NCBI GenBank assembly: GCA_017556565.1
Contig: JAFYMQ010000188.1
Span: 1-7,137 of the forward strand
DNA length: 7,137 nt
Direction of reading: 5' to 3'
From: Clostridia bacterium
GTDB taxonomy: Bacteria; Bacillota; Clostridia; Oscillospirales; Butyricicoccaceae
Program-made: the position numbers and the translations under genes
Shown here: piece after piece, positions 5,229 through 7,137 of the stretch
How the letters are laid out: the number at the start of each line of letters is the position of its first letter
How positions within the stretch are numbered: the stretch's first letter is position 1
Notes under the pieces: generated by a model
The model's input: the letters and a program-made list of their open reading frames with translations, nothing else
Told to the model about the DNA's origin: nothing
Database searches by the model: none

Positions 5229-6119
5229 ATGATTACAAAAACCGGTATATTCTCTATCGTGGGCAGACCCAATGCTGGCAAGTCCACTCTGCTCAACGCG
5301 CTGTGCAAGACCAAGGTGAGCATCGTTTCCCAAAAGCCTCAGACCACCCGTACACGCATCACCGGCATCCGCAATATTGACGATTGCCAGCTGGTGTTCA
5401 TGGACACCCCCGGTCTGCACAAAGCACGCAACCGACTGGGCGATTTTATGACCAAGGTTATCGACGACACAGTCAGCGACGTTGACGCAGCTATTCTGAT
5501 AGTCGAGCCCGTGGCACGCATCGGTATCCCCGAGCAGATGCTTATCGACAAGATCAAGGCAGAAAAGATCCCCGCCGTGCTGGTCATCAACAAGATAGAC
5601 ACCATCAAAGAAAAAGAAGAACTCCTCGAGGTCATCAGGATATACAGTGAGGCCTGCGAGTTTCAGGACGTTGTGCCTCTGTCGGCACGCAACCGCGACG
5701 GCGTGGACGCGCTGACCAAGATACTCTGCTCCATGTGTATCGAGTCGCCCCAGCTGTACCCCGACGATATGCTGTCCGATCAGCCTGCCCGCGCTTTTGC
5801 CGCAGAGCTGGTGCGTGAGAAACTGCTTATGTGTCTGGACAAGGAGATACCCCACGGCGTTGCCGTTGAGATAGAGCAGTACGACATCGGCGAGACTCTC
5901 GCCGAGATCTCGGCGGTCATCTACTGCGAGCGCACCAGCCACAAGGGCATTATAATCGGCAAAAAGGGTGATATGCTCAAGCGCATCGGCGCTCTTGCCC
6001 GCTCGGATATGGAAAAGAAGCTGGGCAAAAAGGTATTTTTGCAACTGTGGGTCAAGGTAAAAGAGGACTGGCGCAACAACCCCGCCCAGGTCCGCAATTT
6101 TGGATACTACAACGACTAA
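5229..6119 (+). CDS. era: GTPase Era
   Basis: 296 residues, the usual length. All GTPase motifs are visible: G1 GRPNAGKS (12-19), the G2 region KPQTTRTRI (36-44), G3 DTPG (59-62), G4 NKID (121-124) and G5 SAR (152-154). The C-terminal KH domain contains IIIGKKGDMLKRIG (241-254) with the GKKG RNA-binding loop. Era binds the 3' end of 16S rRNA and checks late 30S subunit assembly, at the membrane or in the cytoplasm. ATG at 5229 follows AAAGG by eight bases. Its position directly after ybeY fits the shared role in 16S 3' end processing. All key residues are intact. Confidence 0.98.
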   Translation: MITKTGIFSIVGRPNAGKSTLLNALCKTKVSIVSQKPQTTRTRITGIRNIDDCQLVFMDTPGLHKARNRLGDFMTKVIDDTVSDVDAAILIVEPVARIGIPEQMLIDKIKAEKIPAVLVINKIDTIKEKEELLEVIRIYSEACEFQDVVPLSARNRDGVDALTKILCSMCIESPQLYPDDMLSDQPARAFAAELVREKLLMCLDKEIPHGVAVEIEQYDIGETLAEISAVIYCERTSHKGIIIGKKGDMLKRIGALARSDMEKKLGKKVFLQLWVKVKEDWRNNPAQVRNFGYYND

Positions 6120-6131
6120 AGGGAGTTTTTG

Positions 6132-6878
6132 ATGTACGTTTCCACAAGGGCGCTTGTTATACGCAGTGTGCCGTACAAGGATGCCGACCGTATTCTTACC
6201 GTGCTTTCGGACAAGCTTGGCAGGATTACTGTCAGGGCACGGGGCGCAGTGCGCAAAAACAGCACGCTCAGTTCGGCAAGCCAGCTGTTTTGCTGCTCGG
6301 ATATGGTACTGTTTGAAAAAGACGGCAGATACACCCTCAACGAGGCTCACATCACAGAGCAGTTTGAGGGCTTGAGGGCGGATTTATGGACTATGTCGCT
6401 GGCGTCATACTTTGCCGAGGTACTGTCCTCCCAGGAGGAGGATGAGACCATGGGCAGCAGCGAGCTTTTGCGTCTTGCGCTCAACTGTCTGTATGCTCTG
6501 TCTCAGGGCAGGTATCACCGTGAGCTTGTCAAAGCGGCTTTTGAGCTGAGATACGCCACCCTCAGCGGCTATGAGCCCGACCTCAACAGCTGTGCGCTCT
6601 GCGGCTGCCTGCTGAGTGCGGACACACGCAGCCTGCCCGAAAAGGGCGAGATATACTGCCTGCAGTGTGCGCCCCGTTACGGCGTTGAGCTGAGTCTGAG
6701 TGCGCTGACGGCGGCACGGCATTTTGTGTCCTGCGAGCTGAAAAAGCTGCTGCAGGTATCGGTGAGCGAGCAGGATGCGCGGAGTTTGTCCGAGTTTTCG
6801 GGCAGGTATCTCAAAAGCTGCCTTGAGCGCGGATTCAAGACACTCGATTTTTACTACAGTCTCGGAGATATACGATGA
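6132..6878 (+). CDS. recO: DNA repair protein RecO
   Basis: 248 residues. The N-terminal OB-fold region (about 1-80) includes the family-like YVSTRALVIRSVPYKDADRILTVL start and LGRITVRARGA. A helical region with FELRYATLSGYEP (137-149) follows, then a zinc-finger-like site with CALC (154-157) and CLQC (176-179). RecO works with RecF/RecR to load RecA on SSB-coated single-stranded DNA. A TTG at 6129 is in frame directly before ATG 6132; with GGGAG at 6121-6125, ATG has the better spacing (six bases against three). It begins 12 bases after the era stop and overlaps the next gene by four bases (ATGA), so it is part of the same operon. Confidence 0.95.
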   Translation: MYVSTRALVIRSVPYKDADRILTVLSDKLGRITVRARGAVRKNSTLSSASQLFCCSDMVLFEKDGRYTLNEAHITEQFEGLRADLWTMSLASYFAEVLSSQEEDETMGSSELLRLALNCLYALSQGRYHRELVKAAFELRYATLSGYEPDLNSCALCGCLLSADTRSLPEKGEIYCLQCAPRYGVELSLSALTAARHFVSCELKKLLQVSVSEQDARSLSEFSGRYLKSCLERGFKTLDFYYSLGDIR

Positions 6879-7137
6879 ACGATCTATTTGAAAAATCCAT
6901 ACACGTGCTGGAGCTGCCCAAGGTACTGGACAAGCTTGCAAGCCACGCTTTCAGCGACAGAGCCAAGCAGATGTGTCTGGCTCTGCGTCCCTTGCCCTCT
7001 CTCTATGAGTGCGAAAAGCTGCTGCAGGAGACCGCTGACGCGGTGCTTTTGGCAGGTATGTTCGGCTCGCCCGGATTTTCGGGGCTCAAGGATATTTCCT
7101 CGGCTCTGGACAGACTTGACAAGGGCGGCGTGCTCAA
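6875..7137 (+). CDS. mutS2: MutS2 (endonuclease MutS2/RqcU), N-terminal part, cut by window edge
   Basis: Only the first 87 codons are present. The pattern LELPKVLDKLASHAFSDRAK, then LRPLPSLYECEKLLQETADA and GLKDISSALDRLDKGGVL, matches the N-terminal helical region of MutS2, which starts by grouping the locus into a single early domain and ends with (S/G)LKDI...L.....GGVL. The ATPase and Smr nuclease domains would lie beyond the edge. In Bacillus, MutS2 senses collided ribosomes and splits them; in other bacteria it restrains recombination. The ATG overlaps the recO stop (ATGA) and GGAG lies seven bases upstream. The identification rests on the N-terminus alone. Confidence 0.85.
   Translation, partial: MNDLFEKSIHVLELPKVLDKLASHAFSDRAKQMCLALRPLPSLYECEKLLQETADAVLLAGMFGSPGFSGLKDISSALDRLDKGGVL

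Noticed and set aside
5100..6350. A 416-codon open frame on the minus strand opposite era and recO
   Set aside because: It is antisense to two genes with fully intact family motifs and has no recognisable domain. Long antisense frames are expected in GC-biased coding sequence.
1..7137. Mobile elements, CRISPR arrays, tRNA or rRNA genes, riboswitches
   Set aside because: I found no direct-repeat array, transposase motif, terminal inverted repeats, tRNA-like cloverleaf or recognisable riboswitch; gene spacing leaves almost no room for them.

Overview
The window looks like the chromosome of an endospore-forming Clostridia member, probably of the Oscillospiraceae/Ruminococcaceae type. This inference rests on three sporulation families (YlbJ, YqfC, YqfD), the Firmicutes yqfC-yqfD-phoH-ybeY-era-recO gene order, strong GGAGG-type ribosome binding sites, GC-rich coding sequence and a small cysteine protein of a type I associate with this group. 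No mobile element, CRISPR array, tRNA or rRNA was seen, and no stretch over 300 bases lacks a gene.

Layout. Bases 1-766 (+) hold the tail of an unidentified protein followed 29 bases later by a small lipoprotein gene; the two C-termini look related. Both face a strong hairpin at 787-819 with U-rich tracts on both strands, which can end transcription from either side. On the minus strand, reading towards the same hairpin, are ylbJ (2257 to 1091) and a 68-residue cysteine-containing protein (1041 to 835). Each has its own sigma-A-like promoter with a 17-base spacer and a very short leader. From 2327 to the right edge runs a tightly packed plus-strand operon: yqfC, yqfD, phoH, ybeY, era, recO and the start of mutS2, with overlaps or gaps of at most nine bases.

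How the genes work together. The operon begins with two sporulation genes (yqfC, yqfD) and continues with housekeeping genes: PhoH-type ATPase, YbeY (rRNA maturation), Era (30S assembly), RecO (recombinational repair) and MutS2 (ribosome rescue or recombination control). The housekeeping part must be expressed during growth. A near-consensus extended -10 promoter (TTGAAA, 17 bases, TATTAT, with TG one base upstream of the -10) lies inside yqfD in a sharply AT-rich patch, and is a natural candidate to do this. pgpH/yqfF, dgkA and cdd, which lie among these genes in Bacillus, are absent here.

The genes are mostly ordinary. The less explained items are the internal promoter island in yqfD, the conserved-looking small cysteine protein, the paralogous tails at the left edge, and the out-of-frame mini-ORF overlapping the yqfC start.
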